The position numbers were made by a program, and so were the translations under genes. Below, in pieces: positions 33,119 through 42,346 of a stretch of 64,000 nt of DNA (within the stretch, counting starts at the first letter, position 1; each line of letters begins with the position of its first letter). Source of the stretch: Bacteroidales bacterium (GTDB lineage: Bacteria > Bacteroidota > Bacteroidia > Bacteroidales > Marinilabiliaceae). The stretch covers positions 1 to 64,000 of the forward strand of contig JAKSLG010000013.1 in assembly GCA_024401295.1 (NCBI GenBank). The letters run 5' to 3'. Below the pieces are notes generated by a model. It saw only the letters and a program-made list of their open reading frames with translations. It had not been told where the DNA came from and made no database searches.

Positions 33119-33447
33119 GTCTGTGAAGACATGGGCATCGCGTGATATCTTGTCGAAGATTATCGAGGCAGGATGGACGTGATGCCTTTCTTTTTTTGCC
33201 TGTTTTTATTTCTTCGTTTTTGCACTTTTATCGGTCTGACAGAGTGCTGTTAAGCCGTTCGGATGCTGCTTCGTCGTGCTGTCGCAGGGATTTCCTTATC
33301 GACATATTTTTCATGTTAGTTTTTATCCATTTGTATTTTTATGGCAGCTTTCGTTGTGCTAACATGTTGGAATGCGCTTTGGCGCTTGCTTTTTCTGAAA
33401 AAGATTCGTAACTTTATCGTTCCAAAATAGTTGTTTACAGATTTGAA
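33085..33447. other. 363-base intergenic region
   Basis: It holds the terminator at its left end and a promoter-like pair at 33385-33416 at its right end. In between are T-rich stretches but no supported gene. An 89-codon plus-strand frame (33142-33411) lacks any recognisable feature and overlaps the promoter. Confidence 0.5.
33385..33416 (+). promoter_or_regulatory. Candidate promoter of the T9SS type B protein gene
   Basis: CTTG (33385-33388), 20 bases and TAACTTTA (33409-33416) differ from the consensus by one base in each box. The GTG start is 31 bases downstream. Confidence 0.45.
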
Positions 33448-34626
33448 GTGAATCGTATTGTCTATATATTGTCATTGTGTCTGGTTGCATCGTTGCAAAC
33501 GGTTGTGGCTCAGATTAATGCACCTAAGGCAGAGTGGAAGACGCTCGTTGGCTCCGACTCGCTTTTCTGTTTCAGTTCGTGGATTGATGCGGAACTTGTT
33601 TCGTCGTCTGAGGGCGAGAATGGTGTCGAGTGGTATCTTTTTGATGCTTCTAGCGAGAGCTATTCGAAACTTGTCGGCGATAAACGTTCGATCCGTCCAG
33701 CCTCGGCCGGTGGCTATATGTGTCGCATTGTCGATGGCGGCAATGTCCGAAACTGGTATGCGTGGGTAGATGTTCCTACGGTTAATGGTGTCAGCATGAG
33801 CATCGACTCGGTCTATTGCGACGGCATGGACGTTACGGCAAAGGCGGATGGATTGCCGATTCGCCTGTTCAATCGCAGCGCAGGTAAATGGGAGAGTGTG
33901 GCTCAGCGTTTCACGTATAGCTGGTATGCGGCAGACACTCTTCAGCTCGTGACGGATTTGATGCAGCCGACACTCGATTCTCCGATGTCGGAATGCCAGC
34001 TCAAGGTCGTTGCCGAAAACCAGGTGGGCAATAGGGCAGAGGCAGCTGATTCGGTGCAGTCGTTCGGCGTGAAGGCCATCTTCTCGCATGAGGTTCGCGA
34101 GCGCAATGTGCCAAACGAGATAACGACGGGCGAGGCATATTCTGCACCTGCCGAATTTGCGTTTACAAATAAGTCGAAAGGCAACGTGACGGTCAGCGAG
34201 TGGGTGATGGGAATGGCATCGCGAATCTACGATACGAATCCTGTCTATTCATTTCAGAATACGGGTGAATACCGTGTTTCGCTTATCGTGACGGACGAGA
34301 CAACGGGCTGCAGCAGCGTCGATTCAACGATGAAGGTGACAATAACGGACGCCTTTCTCGAATTTCCGGATGTCTTCACGCCAAACGGCGATGGCGTCAA
34401 CGACGAATTCCGTCCGGCTTACAAGTCGCTCAAGAGCTATGAGCTCAACATATATAACCGATGGGGCAGGAGAGTCTATCACTCTACGAATCCGTCGGAA
34501 GGCTGGAATGGCAAGGAGGGCGGTTCCAATGCTGCTGAAGGAACATATATGTATGTTGCCGAGGCCTTTGGATATGACAAGGATATCCACATGCGGCGAC
34601 ACGGAAGCCTGACTCTCGTCAGGTGA
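33448..34626 (+). CDS. Surface protein with PKD-like domain and T9SS type B C-terminal domain
   Basis: 392 residues with signal peptide (to about residue 21, VVAQ) and a beta-rich body. A PKD-like repeat lies near 265-290 (FQNTGEYRVSLIVTDETTGC). The gliding-motility-associated C-terminal domain covers about 305-392, with FPDVFTPNGDGVND, LNIYNRWGRRVYHS and GWNGKEGG ... GTYMYV. This domain directs export through T9SS and, in type B clients, surface retention. The start is GTG 33448. It ends 45 bases before the Rel gene. Its own activity is unknown; such proteins often act as adhesins. Confidence 0.85.
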   Translation: MNRIVYILSLCLVASLQTVVAQINAPKAEWKTLVGSDSLFCFSSWIDAELVSSSEGENGVEWYLFDASSESYSKLVGDKRSIRPASAGGYMCRIVDGGNVRNWYAWVDVPTVNGVSMSIDSVYCDGMDVTAKADGLPIRLFNRSAGKWESVAQRFTYSWYAADTLQLVTDLMQPTLDSPMSECQLKVVAENQVGNRAEAADSVQSFGVKAIFSHEVRERNVPNEITTGEAYSAPAEFAFTNKSKGNVTVSEWVMGMASRIYDTNPVYSFQNTGEYRVSLIVTDETTGCSSVDSTMKVTITDAFLEFPDVFTPNGDGVNDEFRPAYKSLKSYELNIYNRWGRRVYHSTNPSEGWNGKEGGSNAAEGTYMYVAEAFGYDKDIHMRRHGSLTLVR

Positions 34627-34671
34627 CGTGAAGAGCAGATTTTGATTATACGGATTTTAGTTTTAGCATTT

Positions 34672-36909
34672 ATGGCAAAAGACGAAACATCGGTTGAAGA
34701 ACAGGAGAACATTGCGAGACAGCAGGTGCTCGACATCATTGCAAACAGTCCGCGATGCAGACAAGACGAAGAGAGCGTCATGATGATACGCAAGGCCTTT
34801 GAACTTGCCAACGATGCCCATCGAGGCATGAAACGTAAGAGCGGAGAGCTGTACATATTCCACCCGGTTGCCGTTGCACGTGTGGCGGCCGAAGAGATAG
34901 GATTGGGTGCAAAAAGCGTGACTGCGGCTCTTCTTCACGATGTTGTTGAGGATACCGACATCACCCTTGGCGATCTCGAATCGCTTTTCGGCACCAAGGT
35001 GGCTTCGATTGTCGATGGACTGACAAAACTCGAAGGCGTCTTCGATCAGAGCGCATCGCTTCAGGCCGAGAACTTCCGTAAGTTGCTCGTCTCGATGATT
35101 GAGGATGTCAGGGTGATTCTCATCAAGCTGGCCGACCGCCTTCACAATATGCGAACATTGTCATCGATGCCTGAGCACAAACGCTATAGAATTGCAGCTG
35201 AGACATTATATATATACGCGCCGATTGCGCACCGACTTGGTCTCTTTGCCATAAAGAGTGAGCTTGAGGATCTCAGCCTCAAATATGAGCATCCGCAAGT
35301 GTTTGCTCAGCTCGAAGAGAAACTCAAGATAAATCAAGGCAACTACGAAGCCGTCATCAACAGCGTGCTCGGGCCAATCAAGGAGCGCCTCGATGCTCAA
35401 GGCTATGAATATAGCATCAAGGCTCGTCCGAAGTCGATATATTCGATCTGGCATAAGATGCAGACGAAGAATGTTCCGTTTGAAGAGATTTACGACATTC
35501 TGGCAATGCGCATCGTCTTTAAGCCTAAAGAAGGCGTTTCGGAAAAGGCTCAGTGCTGGAACATATATTCGATCATCACCGACCTCTATCAGCCGAAGCC
35601 TGATCGTCTGCGCGACTGGGTCAGCACTCCAAAGGCCAATGGCTATGAAGCTTTGCACACGACGGTCATGAGCCCGAGCGGACGATGGGTTGAAGTGCAG
35701 ATCAGGACAGAGCGCATGGACGAAATCGCCGAGCGCGGTTTCGCTGCACACTGGAAATATAAAGACGGCAAGGAGAGCGAGATCGACAACTGGATAAACA
35801 GCATCAGACAGATGCTCGAGACGGCGGAAAGCGACTCGATGGAGTTCCTCGATTCCGTTAAGCTTAACCTCTTCTCGCAAGAGATGATGATCTTCACGCC
35901 AAAGGGTGAGGTGAAGGTTATGCCAGCCGGCTCAACGGCACTCGACTTTGCTTTTGAAATACACTCAAAGCTTGGCTACCATTGCATCGGCGCCAAGGTC
36001 AACTATAAACTTGAACCGCTCAGCCACGAGCTCAAGAGTGGCGACCAGGTTGAAATCATCACAAGCGACAAGCAGACGCCTAAATACGAGTGGATGAACT
36101 TTGTCACCACGCTCAAGGCTAAGACCTGCATCAAGGAGATATTCCGCGAGGAACGTCATTCGTTTATCGTTAAGGGTGAGCAGATTCTCACCGACGAGCT
36201 TCAGAAGCGCAAGCTCTCAATCAATGCGCGCATCCTCAAGAAACTCATGAAGACCTATCACGTCGCAACACGCGAGGAACTCTATTTCCAGATAGGTCGT
36301 GGTAATATCAAACTCGACAACATCGAAAAGGCTCTTACCCAGAAAGCTACAAGTAAATGGGTTAAGATGTGGCGACTCACATTTGGTGTCAACGACGACG
36401 ACAACGACGACGAAGACGAGAAAGAGGCCATCGGTATGCCAAAAGGCAAGAACATTGTCTTGAGCGATGAGGCCGAGCGCCAGTTTACCATCGCATCGTG
36501 CTGCAATCCTATCCCTGGCGACGACGTCGTTGCTTTTGTTGACGAAGATGATACGCTCGTGCTTCATTCACGTCGTTGTCCTGAGTGCATTAAGCTCATG
36601 TCGAGTCGTGGCGACCGCATCATTTCGGCTCAGTGGGAATCACACAAAGTGTTGTCATATCTCGTCGTTATCGGACTTTCGGGCATTGATAGGACAGGTC
36701 TTGTCAGCGAGGTTACCAAGGTTATCTCGATGGAGCAGAAGGTCAACATGCGAAGCGTCCATTTTGAGAGTCATGACGGCGTATTTACGGGTAGCATCTA
36801 TCTCTATATCCATGATGCGGCCGATCTTCAGACTTTGATAGGTAAACTTTTGAAAATCAAGGGTGTTGATAAGGTTGTGCGCAAGGAACGTACGGACAAC
36901 AACCAGTAA
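34672..36909 (+). CDS. rel: Bifunctional (p)ppGpp synthetase/hydrolase, Rel/SpoT family
   Basis: 745 residues, the full-length RSH architecture. The HD hydrolase domain has LLHDVVEDTD near residue 90 and LADRLHNMRT near 155, so hydrolysis should be active. The synthetase domain has RPKSIYSIWHKMQ, EEIYDILAMRIVF, NGYEALHTTV and EVQIRTERMDEIAERG. The Glu/Asp pattern in EEIYDILA fits bifunctional enzymes rather than RelA. A TGS domain (FTPKGEVKVMPAGSTALDFA) follows, then helical, an acidic linker rich in Asp (near 595), a CC/zinc-finger block (ASCCNPIPGDD, HSRRCPEC) and a C-terminal ACT domain. The start is ATG 34672; an earlier TTG lies in the intergenic gap. tgt follows after 5 bases. Confidence 0.95.
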   Translation: MAKDETSVEEQENIARQQVLDIIANSPRCRQDEESVMMIRKAFELANDAHRGMKRKSGELYIFHPVAVARVAAEEIGLGAKSVTAALLHDVVEDTDITLGDLESLFGTKVASIVDGLTKLEGVFDQSASLQAENFRKLLVSMIEDVRVILIKLADRLHNMRTLSSMPEHKRYRIAAETLYIYAPIAHRLGLFAIKSELEDLSLKYEHPQVFAQLEEKLKINQGNYEAVINSVLGPIKERLDAQGYEYSIKARPKSIYSIWHKMQTKNVPFEEIYDILAMRIVFKPKEGVSEKAQCWNIYSIITDLYQPKPDRLRDWVSTPKANGYEALHTTVMSPSGRWVEVQIRTERMDEIAERGFAAHWKYKDGKESEIDNWINSIRQMLETAESDSMEFLDSVKLNLFSQEMMIFTPKGEVKVMPAGSTALDFAFEIHSKLGYHCIGAKVNYKLEPLSHELKSGDQVEIITSDKQTPKYEWMNFVTTLKAKTCIKEIFREERHSFIVKGEQILTDELQKRKLSINARILKKLMKTYHVATREELYFQIGRGNIKLDNIEKALTQKATSKWVKMWRLTFGVNDDDNDDEDEKEAIGMPKGKNIVLSDEAERQFTIASCCNPIPGDDVVAFVDEDDTLVLHSRRCPECIKLMSSRGDRIISAQWESHKVLSYLVVIGLSGIDRTGLVSEVTKVISMEQKVNMRSVHFESHDGVFTGSIYLYIHDAADLQTLIGKLLKIKGVDKVVRKERTDNNQ

Positions 36910-36914
36910 TTTAG

Positions 36915-38045
36915 ATGAAATTTGAACTTCAACATACAGATTCGCAGAGTTCGGCACGTGCAGGAAAGATAACGACCGATCATGGCGAAATTTTGACTCC
37001 GATATTTATGCCAGTAGGCACAGTCGGCTCGGTCAAAGGCCTCCATTTTAAGGAAGTTTCCGACGATGTCAAGGCACAGATTATTCTCGGAAATACATAT
37101 CATCTCTATCTGCGACCGGGCATCGATGTGCTCAAGGCTGCAGGTGGTCTTCACAATTTTAACGGCTGGGAAAAACCTGTCCTGACCGATAGCGGTGGAT
37201 ATCAGGTTTTCTCGCTTGCAGCCAATCGCAAACTGACTGAGGAAGGTGCTGCTTTCCGCTCGCATATCGACGGTTCGAAGCATCTCTTTACTCCAGAGAA
37301 TGTCGTTGACATACAGCGTATTATCGGTTCAGATATTATGATGGCTCTCGACGAGTGCCCTCCTGGCGATTCCGATTTCCGTTATGCTTCGAAATCTCTC
37401 GACCTGACGCTCCGTTGGCTTATGCGAGGGATAAAGCACTTTGATGAGACGGAACCTCTCTATGGCCATTCTCAGACATTCTTCCCGATTGTTCAGGGCG
37501 CGGCACATCGTGATCTTCGTACGAAAGCTGCCGAGTTCATTGCCAATCTCAATCGCGAAGGAAATGCAATTGGCGGTCTTGCCGTTGGCGAACCGACAGA
37601 GGTTATGTATGAGATGGTTGAGCTTGTCAACGGTATCTTGCCCAAAGACAAGCCACGCTATCTGATGGGAGTCGGTACTCCAGCCAATCTCCTTGAGAAT
37701 ATCGCTCTTGGCGTTGATATGTTCGACTGCGTTATGCCTACGCGAAATGGCCGTAACGGCATGATATTCACGCAGAACGGCATTGTTAATCTGCGAAACG
37801 AAAAGTGGCGTATGGACTTCTCCGAACTTGATCCGGACGGCTCGTCATTCGTCGATCATCGTTATACCAAGGCCTATGTGCGCCATCTGTTCATTGCTGG
37901 CGAAATGCTCGGTCCGCTGATTGCAAGCCAGCATAATATTGCATTCTATCTGTGGTTGGTTGGCGAGGCACGCAAGCACATCATTGAGGGCGATTTCCGC
38001 CAGTGGAAAGATGTAATGGTCAAAAAAGTAACAACACGACTCTGA
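36915..38045 (+). CDS. tgt: tRNA-guanine transglycosylase lacking the zinc cysteines
   Basis: 376 residues. The enzyme exchanges guanine-34 of tRNAs with GU(N) anticodons for a queuosine precursor. The TIM-barrel active site is intact: DSGGYQVFSL near 92-101, GGLAVGEPTEVMYEM near 220-234 and nucleophile Asp271 in GVDMFDCVMPTRNGR. The C-terminal metal motif is altered: in E. coli Tgt three Cys and one His bind zinc (CxCxxC), whereas here the aligned positions are Gly309, Ser311 and Asp314, with only His340 kept. The rest of that region (AYVRHLF, HNIAFYLWL) aligns well. It lies 5 bases after rel and 4 bases before mazG, so it is in an operon. Confidence 0.93.
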   Translation: MKFELQHTDSQSSARAGKITTDHGEILTPIFMPVGTVGSVKGLHFKEVSDDVKAQIILGNTYHLYLRPGIDVLKAAGGLHNFNGWEKPVLTDSGGYQVFSLAANRKLTEEGAAFRSHIDGSKHLFTPENVVDIQRIIGSDIMMALDECPPGDSDFRYASKSLDLTLRWLMRGIKHFDETEPLYGHSQTFFPIVQGAAHRDLRTKAAEFIANLNREGNAIGGLAVGEPTEVMYEMVELVNGILPKDKPRYLMGVGTPANLLENIALGVDMFDCVMPTRNGRNGMIFTQNGIVNLRNEKWRMDFSELDPDGSSFVDHRYTKAYVRHLFIAGEMLGPLIASQHNIAFYLWLVGEARKHIIEGDFRQWKDVMVKKVTTRL

Positions 38046-38049
38046 GATA

Positions 38050-38850
38050 ATGACAAAAGATACATTGGAGGCACTCGAACGCTTCGACGAGATTTTGCGA
38101 CGTCTGCGTAAGGAATGTCCGTGGGATAAGAAACAGACGTGGGATTCGTTGCGCACAAATACTATCGAGGAGACCTATGAACTCGCCGATGCACTTGCAA
38201 GCCATGCCGACGATGAGGTCCGCAAAGAACTTGGTGATGTTTTTCTCCACATAGCTTTCTATTCGCTCATTGCCGAGGAACAGGGTAAGTTCTCGCTTGC
38301 AGATGTCGTTAATTCTCTGTGCGATAAGCTTGTCTATCGTCATCCTCATGTGTTCGGCAATGTCACGGCAGAGACGTCCGATGAGGTTACGAGCAATTGG
38401 GAAAAACTCAAGCTGAAGGAAAAGGACGGCAACAAAACCGTTCTTGGTGGCGTTCCGGGCTCATTGCCAGCAATGATAAAAGCCTATCGTGTCCAGGGCA
38501 AGGCCAAAGGAGTAGGCTTTGATTGGGACGATGCAAATGGTGCATGGGATAAACTCCACGAAGAACTCGATGAGTTCAAGGCCGAAGTCGATAAAGGCGA
38601 TGCCGATGCCATGGAAGCGGAACTTGGCGACGTGCTCTTCTCGGTCATCAATGTTGCCCGTATGCATCACATAAACCCAGAGAATGCCCTCGAACGTACC
38701 AATCGCAAGTTTATCAGCCGATTCAACTATCTCGAGTCGAAGACCATTGCGCAAGGCATTGACTTGCGTTCGATGACTCTTGCGGAGATGGATAAGTATT
38801 GGGACGAGGCAAAAGCCCTCGAAAAGTCAAACAAGACAAAGCAGAAATAG
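38050..38850 (+). CDS. mazG: Nucleoside triphosphate pyrophosphohydrolase MazG
   Basis: 266 residues with two tandem MazG domains. It hydrolyses NTPs and dNTPs to monophosphates and pyrophosphate, and in E. coli lowers ppGpp indirectly. The first domain has CPWDKKQTWDSLRTNTIEE, then ETYELADAL and KELGDVFLHIAFY, with the E-x2-E...E-x2-D metal set. The second domain has LHEELDEFKAEV and EAELGDVLFSVINVAR. Its position right behind rel fits a link to stringent response. Start ATG 38050, four bases after the tgt stop. Confidence 0.93.
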   Translation: MTKDTLEALERFDEILRRLRKECPWDKKQTWDSLRTNTIEETYELADALASHADDEVRKELGDVFLHIAFYSLIAEEQGKFSLADVVNSLCDKLVYRHPHVFGNVTAETSDEVTSNWEKLKLKEKDGNKTVLGGVPGSLPAMIKAYRVQGKAKGVGFDWDDANGAWDKLHEELDEFKAEVDKGDADAMEAELGDVLFSVINVARMHHINPENALERTNRKFISRFNYLESKTIAQGIDLRSMTLAEMDKYWDEAKALEKSNKTKQK

Positions 38851-38851
38851 A

Positions 38852-39646
38852 ATGTATTTCATAGGAAACAGCATAATAAAAAATGGCACGATTGCGCCGC
38901 TGTCCGAACAGGAACAGACCGGTCGCGATGGTGAAATATATGAGCTCTTTCGCGTTGAGAATAAAAAGCCGATTTTTCTTGACGATCATCTGGAGCGTTT
39001 CAGAAGATCGATAGAATCTGCAAAAAAATCTACCGAATGCTTGAAGAATATTGAAAGTCTTATCGAATGGCTCATAATATGCAATCCACTAAGTGATTGC
39101 AATGTCCGTCTCTGTCTCGGTACCGATGGCGTTTTTCAAGGCGGTTTCGTTACTTCTTCGTTTCCAACGCAACAAATGTATGCCGAAGGCGTAAAAGTAG
39201 GTGTACTTGATGCAATACGAGAGAATCCGCAAGCTAAGATATATCACGTTGAAATGCGTGCCGATGCAAAGCTGCAGCAGGAGAATCTCGGAACGTATGA
39301 AAGTCTGCTCGTCAATCCGGAAGGACAGATAACAGAAGGCAGTCGATCGAACGTATTCTTCATTCGTGACGGAGAAGTATATACATCGCCTGATCGAATG
39401 GTGCTCGGCGGAATAATCCGAATGCATGTCCTCGACATCTGTTCACGTCTCGGTATTACAGTACTGACAATTCCGATTGACGTGGATGACATTGAAAGTT
39501 TCGATGCCGCTTTCATAACAAGTACTCCGGCAAGGCTCTTGCCACTCAACCAGGTTGACGGAGTACCGTTTGATTGTAACAACGAAACGTTGCGGACTAT
39601 TATGAATGAATTGGAATTAGAAGTAAAAAGTCAATTTAATAACTGA
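38852..39646 (+). CDS. PLP-dependent aminotransferase, class IV
   Basis: 264 residues of fold-type IV (branched-chain/D-amino acid aminotransferase and aminodeoxychorismate lyase superfamily). The probable Schiff-base Lys is in NPQAKIYH, 33 residues before the conserved Glu of QITEGSRSNVFFI, a spacing typical of the class. SLLVNPEGQITEGSRSN and TSTPARLLPLNQVDG are further family blocks. The sequence alone does not separate 4-amino-4-deoxychorismate lyase from a transaminase. The start at ATG 38852 follows the mazG stop by one base; a longer frame starts inside mazG. Confidence 0.75.
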   Translation: MYFIGNSIIKNGTIAPLSEQEQTGRDGEIYELFRVENKKPIFLDDHLERFRRSIESAKKSTECLKNIESLIEWLIICNPLSDCNVRLCLGTDGVFQGGFVTSSFPTQQMYAEGVKVGVLDAIRENPQAKIYHVEMRADAKLQQENLGTYESLLVNPEGQITEGSRSNVFFIRDGEVYTSPDRMVLGGIIRMHVLDICSRLGITVLTIPIDVDDIESFDAAFITSTPARLLPLNQVDGVPFDCNNETLRTIMNELELEVKSQFNN

Positions 39647-39654
39647 ATTAAGCA

Positions 39655-40383
39655 ATGAAAAAGACTGAATTGGTTAGCAGGTTTAAGTGTTTTACGGCTG
39701 CGGCTTTCATGATGTTTTTGGCTTCTTGTACTCACGAGAAACCTTCAAATGTCCCTAGTGAAGGCAGCGTTGTTTACGATTTGATTTATTCAGGCGCAAT
39801 TGCTGATAACAGCCTTGTCGGAAAGATGCTTCCTTCTAAAGTCAATGGCATATACAATGGCAATGGTTTTAAATTGTCAACTCAGGCCGGACTTGGAATG
39901 TTCAAGCTTGACATCGTTACAACTGTCTTTGATAGCTATATAGATTTTGATATCAATGGTGATAAATTTCTGTTGCCTTTTAGCGAGATTTTTCAGCAAG
40001 AAGATTATGATAAGTATGAGTCTGATGTGAAGAATGAGTTTGGCGATGCAACAGAGGTTATTGGAGGTTATGAGTCTCACAAGATGGTAAGTCGTGCAAA
40101 GACTCCGGATGGTGGCAATGTCACGATTGAGACTTATTATGTGCCAGTCGACAATTTCGGACGTCAGTTCAAGGATTGTCCTGTGACTCACTCTCCTGGC
40201 CTTGTGACGGCTATGAAAATCGTGGTGAAGGATTCCAATATGGTCTTTATGCTTAGCGACTTGAAAGAGAGCAAAGTTGATGATTCTGTATTTGCGCGTC
40301 CTTCAGGCTTTAAGCAGATTAAACGCGAAGATATGGCTGAGTTAGTTGCGAAGGATGGCCGTTTTACTATATCTTTCGACTAA
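39655..40383 (+). CDS. Lipoprotein of unknown function
   Basis: 242 residues with a long leader and lipobox LASC at about residue 25. The mature part begins THEKPSN and then VVYDLIYSGAIADN. The body is beta-rich with no catalytic motif I recognise. Its style (a secreted Y-x-x-x-Y-S-G... start, hydrophobic strand, short linker and amphipathic strands) recalls outer-membrane lipoproteins of the DUF4412/GLPGLI kind, but the match is weak. It is last in the rel-tgt-mazG run, 8 bases after the aminotransferase, and a terminator follows. Confidence 0.7.
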   Translation: MKKTELVSRFKCFTAAAFMMFLASCTHEKPSNVPSEGSVVYDLIYSGAIADNSLVGKMLPSKVNGIYNGNGFKLSTQAGLGMFKLDIVTTVFDSYIDFDINGDKFLLPFSEIFQQEDYDKYESDVKNEFGDATEVIGGYESHKMVSRAKTPDGGNVTIETYYVPVDNFGRQFKDCPVTHSPGLVTAMKIVVKDSNMVFMLSDLKESKVDDSVFARPSGFKQIKREDMAELVAKDGRFTISFD

Positions 40384-40400
40384 TCGCATCTATTTGATAT

Positions 40401-40430
40401 AAAAAAGCCTCCTTTTGGGAGGCTTTTTGT
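40401..40430. terminator. Convergent terminator after the lipoprotein gene and pepP
   Basis: AAAAAAGCCTCC-TTTT-GGAGGCTTTTT is a perfect stem with A-run and T-run on its two sides, so it can terminate transcripts from both directions. Confidence 0.88.
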
Positions 40431-40447
40431 GTTTTTGTATAATTGGA

Positions 40448-42238
40448 TTAAATCTCCTCTGTCGCTTTGATGAGCCACTTTTTGTCGGCTTCATCCGTAA
40501 GCAAATCAACCAATGTGGCGCGTACCATCAAGTGGTAGTTGTTGATCCATTTGCGTTCGCTTTCAGTCAACATCTCAACGATGATTGGCTTCGTGTCGAT
40601 AGGGCAGAGGGTGATTGTTCTGAAGCGTAGGAAGTTGCCGAATGGCGTCTTTATGTCAGGTTCGCATACCACGAGATTCTCTATTCTGATGCCGTGCTTG
40701 CCTTCTCTGTAGAGTCCAGGTTCGTTTGATGTAATCATGCCGATGCGCATTTCTGCACCATTGTCAGACTTTGAAATACGCTGTGGGCCTTCATGTACAT
40801 TGAGGCAGAATCCGACGCCATGTCCGGTTCCATGTCCATAGTCGAGACCTTCGTTCCACATGGCCATACGTGCCAGAATGTCGAGTTGTACGCCGCGTGT
40901 TCCTTCTGGGAAACGGGCTTTTGCCAATGCAATATGACCTTTCAGGACGAGTGTGTAGTCCTTGCGTGCTTCGTCGGTGACTGGTCCGAGAGCAATTGTG
41001 CGTGTGATGTCAGTTGTGCCGTCTGCATATTGTGCACCCGTGTCGAGCAAGAGTAAGCCTTCTGGCTTGATTTCGGCATTGCTCTCGATTGATGGCGAAT
41101 AGTGGACAATGGCGGCATTGCTTCCGTATGCAGATATTGATTCGAATGATTCACTCATGAATTGCTCGTTCTGCTGACGGAATTCCTTCAGCTTTTCGGC
41201 AACGTCGAGTTCTGTGAGTCGCTTTTTTCCAACAGCTTCTTCAAGCCATCTGTGGAAACGCACGAGCGCGATGCCGTCTCTGACATGGCTTGCATACATG
41301 TGGTTGATCTCCTCAGATGTCTTCTGGCTCTTCATCAGGCCGATGAGGCTATTGCCTTCGATGCGGATGACGTTCTTTGGCAATGCGACGGCCATTCGAG
41401 TGTTTATCGTTGCCGGATCAAAGAATACTCGTGCATCTTCAGGCAGGTTGCCGAGATTCTTCTCAAAATGATCGTAGAGCGATAGCTTGATGCCGTCTTC
41501 CATCAGTCGCTTGCTGACGATTGCCGTCAGCTTATGTGGGTCAACATAGAGATGCTCTTCTGTTGGCGTGATGATCATGTAGGCATAGAATACAGGATTG
41601 TATTCGATGTCGTTGCCTCGCAGATTTGTGAGCCATGCGATGTCGTCGAGAGCTGTGGCCAGATAGTGAGTGATGTTGTTCTTCAGCATGAGGGCTCTGA
41701 GTCTCTCGACTTTTTCGAGGCGTGTCTCGCCGGAAATTGAAGGGTCAACTTCGATTATATCGTCTTGAGGCAATGCTTCGCGAGGCGCGAAGATGTCGTC
41801 AATGATGCTGACTTTATAGTTGATGCCAATACCGAATTCTGCGAGTTTTTTTCTGATTTCTCTGCATGTATTATATGGTATGGTGAAACCGTCGAAACCG
41901 ACAATTCCACCTGAAGGAACAACGTCTGTCAGATACGTAATGTAGTCAGGAACATTTGGGTTTCCGCTCTTGAAAAGCTCGATTTGTGTCCCTCTGATCT
42001 GTTTCTCGGCTTGTATGAAGTATCGCGAGTCTGTCCACAGGCATGCATGATGTGTCGTGATGACAAGGGTGCCTGCCGATCCGTTGAATCCGGATAGGAA
42101 TTCGCGGAATTTCCAATGATTTGCGGGATATTCGCTTCCATGAGGGTCGTCGCTCATCACGACAAAGGCATTGATGCCTATTTGTCCCATAATCTCGCGT
42201 ACGCGTGCAATACGCTCGTTGATGCTGTTTGCTGTCAT
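40448..42238 (-). CDS. pepP: Xaa-Pro aminopeptidase (M24B)
   Basis: 596 residues, the large form with two creatinase-like N-terminal domains and a C-terminal pita-bread catalytic domain. All five metal ligands are visible: Asp in LLLDTGAQY, Asp in TTDITRT, His in YGHGTGHGVG, Glu in TSNEPG and Glu in RIENLV. It removes N-terminal residues before proline in the cytoplasm. I start at ATG 42238 (MTANSINERIARV); a longer frame begins at TTG 42268 and adds ten residues that do not belong to the family. Confidence 0.92.
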   Translation of the reverse strand: MTANSINERIARVREIMGQIGINAFVVMSDDPHGSEYPANHWKFREFLSGFNGSAGTLVITTHHACLWTDSRYFIQAEKQIRGTQIELFKSGNPNVPDYITYLTDVVPSGGIVGFDGFTIPYNTCREIRKKLAEFGIGINYKVSIIDDIFAPREALPQDDIIEVDPSISGETRLEKVERLRALMLKNNITHYLATALDDIAWLTNLRGNDIEYNPVFYAYMIITPTEEHLYVDPHKLTAIVSKRLMEDGIKLSLYDHFEKNLGNLPEDARVFFDPATINTRMAVALPKNVIRIEGNSLIGLMKSQKTSEEINHMYASHVRDGIALVRFHRWLEEAVGKKRLTELDVAEKLKEFRQQNEQFMSESFESISAYGSNAAIVHYSPSIESNAEIKPEGLLLLDTGAQYADGTTDITRTIALGPVTDEARKDYTLVLKGHIALAKARFPEGTRGVQLDILARMAMWNEGLDYGHGTGHGVGFCLNVHEGPQRISKSDNGAEMRIGMITSNEPGLYREGKHGIRIENLVVCEPDIKTPFGNFLRFRTITLCPIDTKPIIVEMLTESERKWINNYHLMVRATLVDLLTDEADKKWLIKATEEI

Positions 42239-42346
42239 ATCGCAGAGTTTTTTAAGTATTTTTTGCAATATACGAAAAACTCTGACAAATGGCTACCTTT
42301 TCTCTCTAAATTCTGCTTTTGAGCTGGCTTCGAATGATAAAAATGA

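Noticed and set aside
33142..33411. Plus-strand 89-codon frame in the gap after the SNGH hydrolase gene
   Set aside because: The protein has no family features and overlaps the promoter-like pair at 33385-33416.
42239..42268. Longer PepP frame starting with TTG at 42268
   Set aside because: The ten additional residues are not part of the family and the ATG at 42238 is the natural start.
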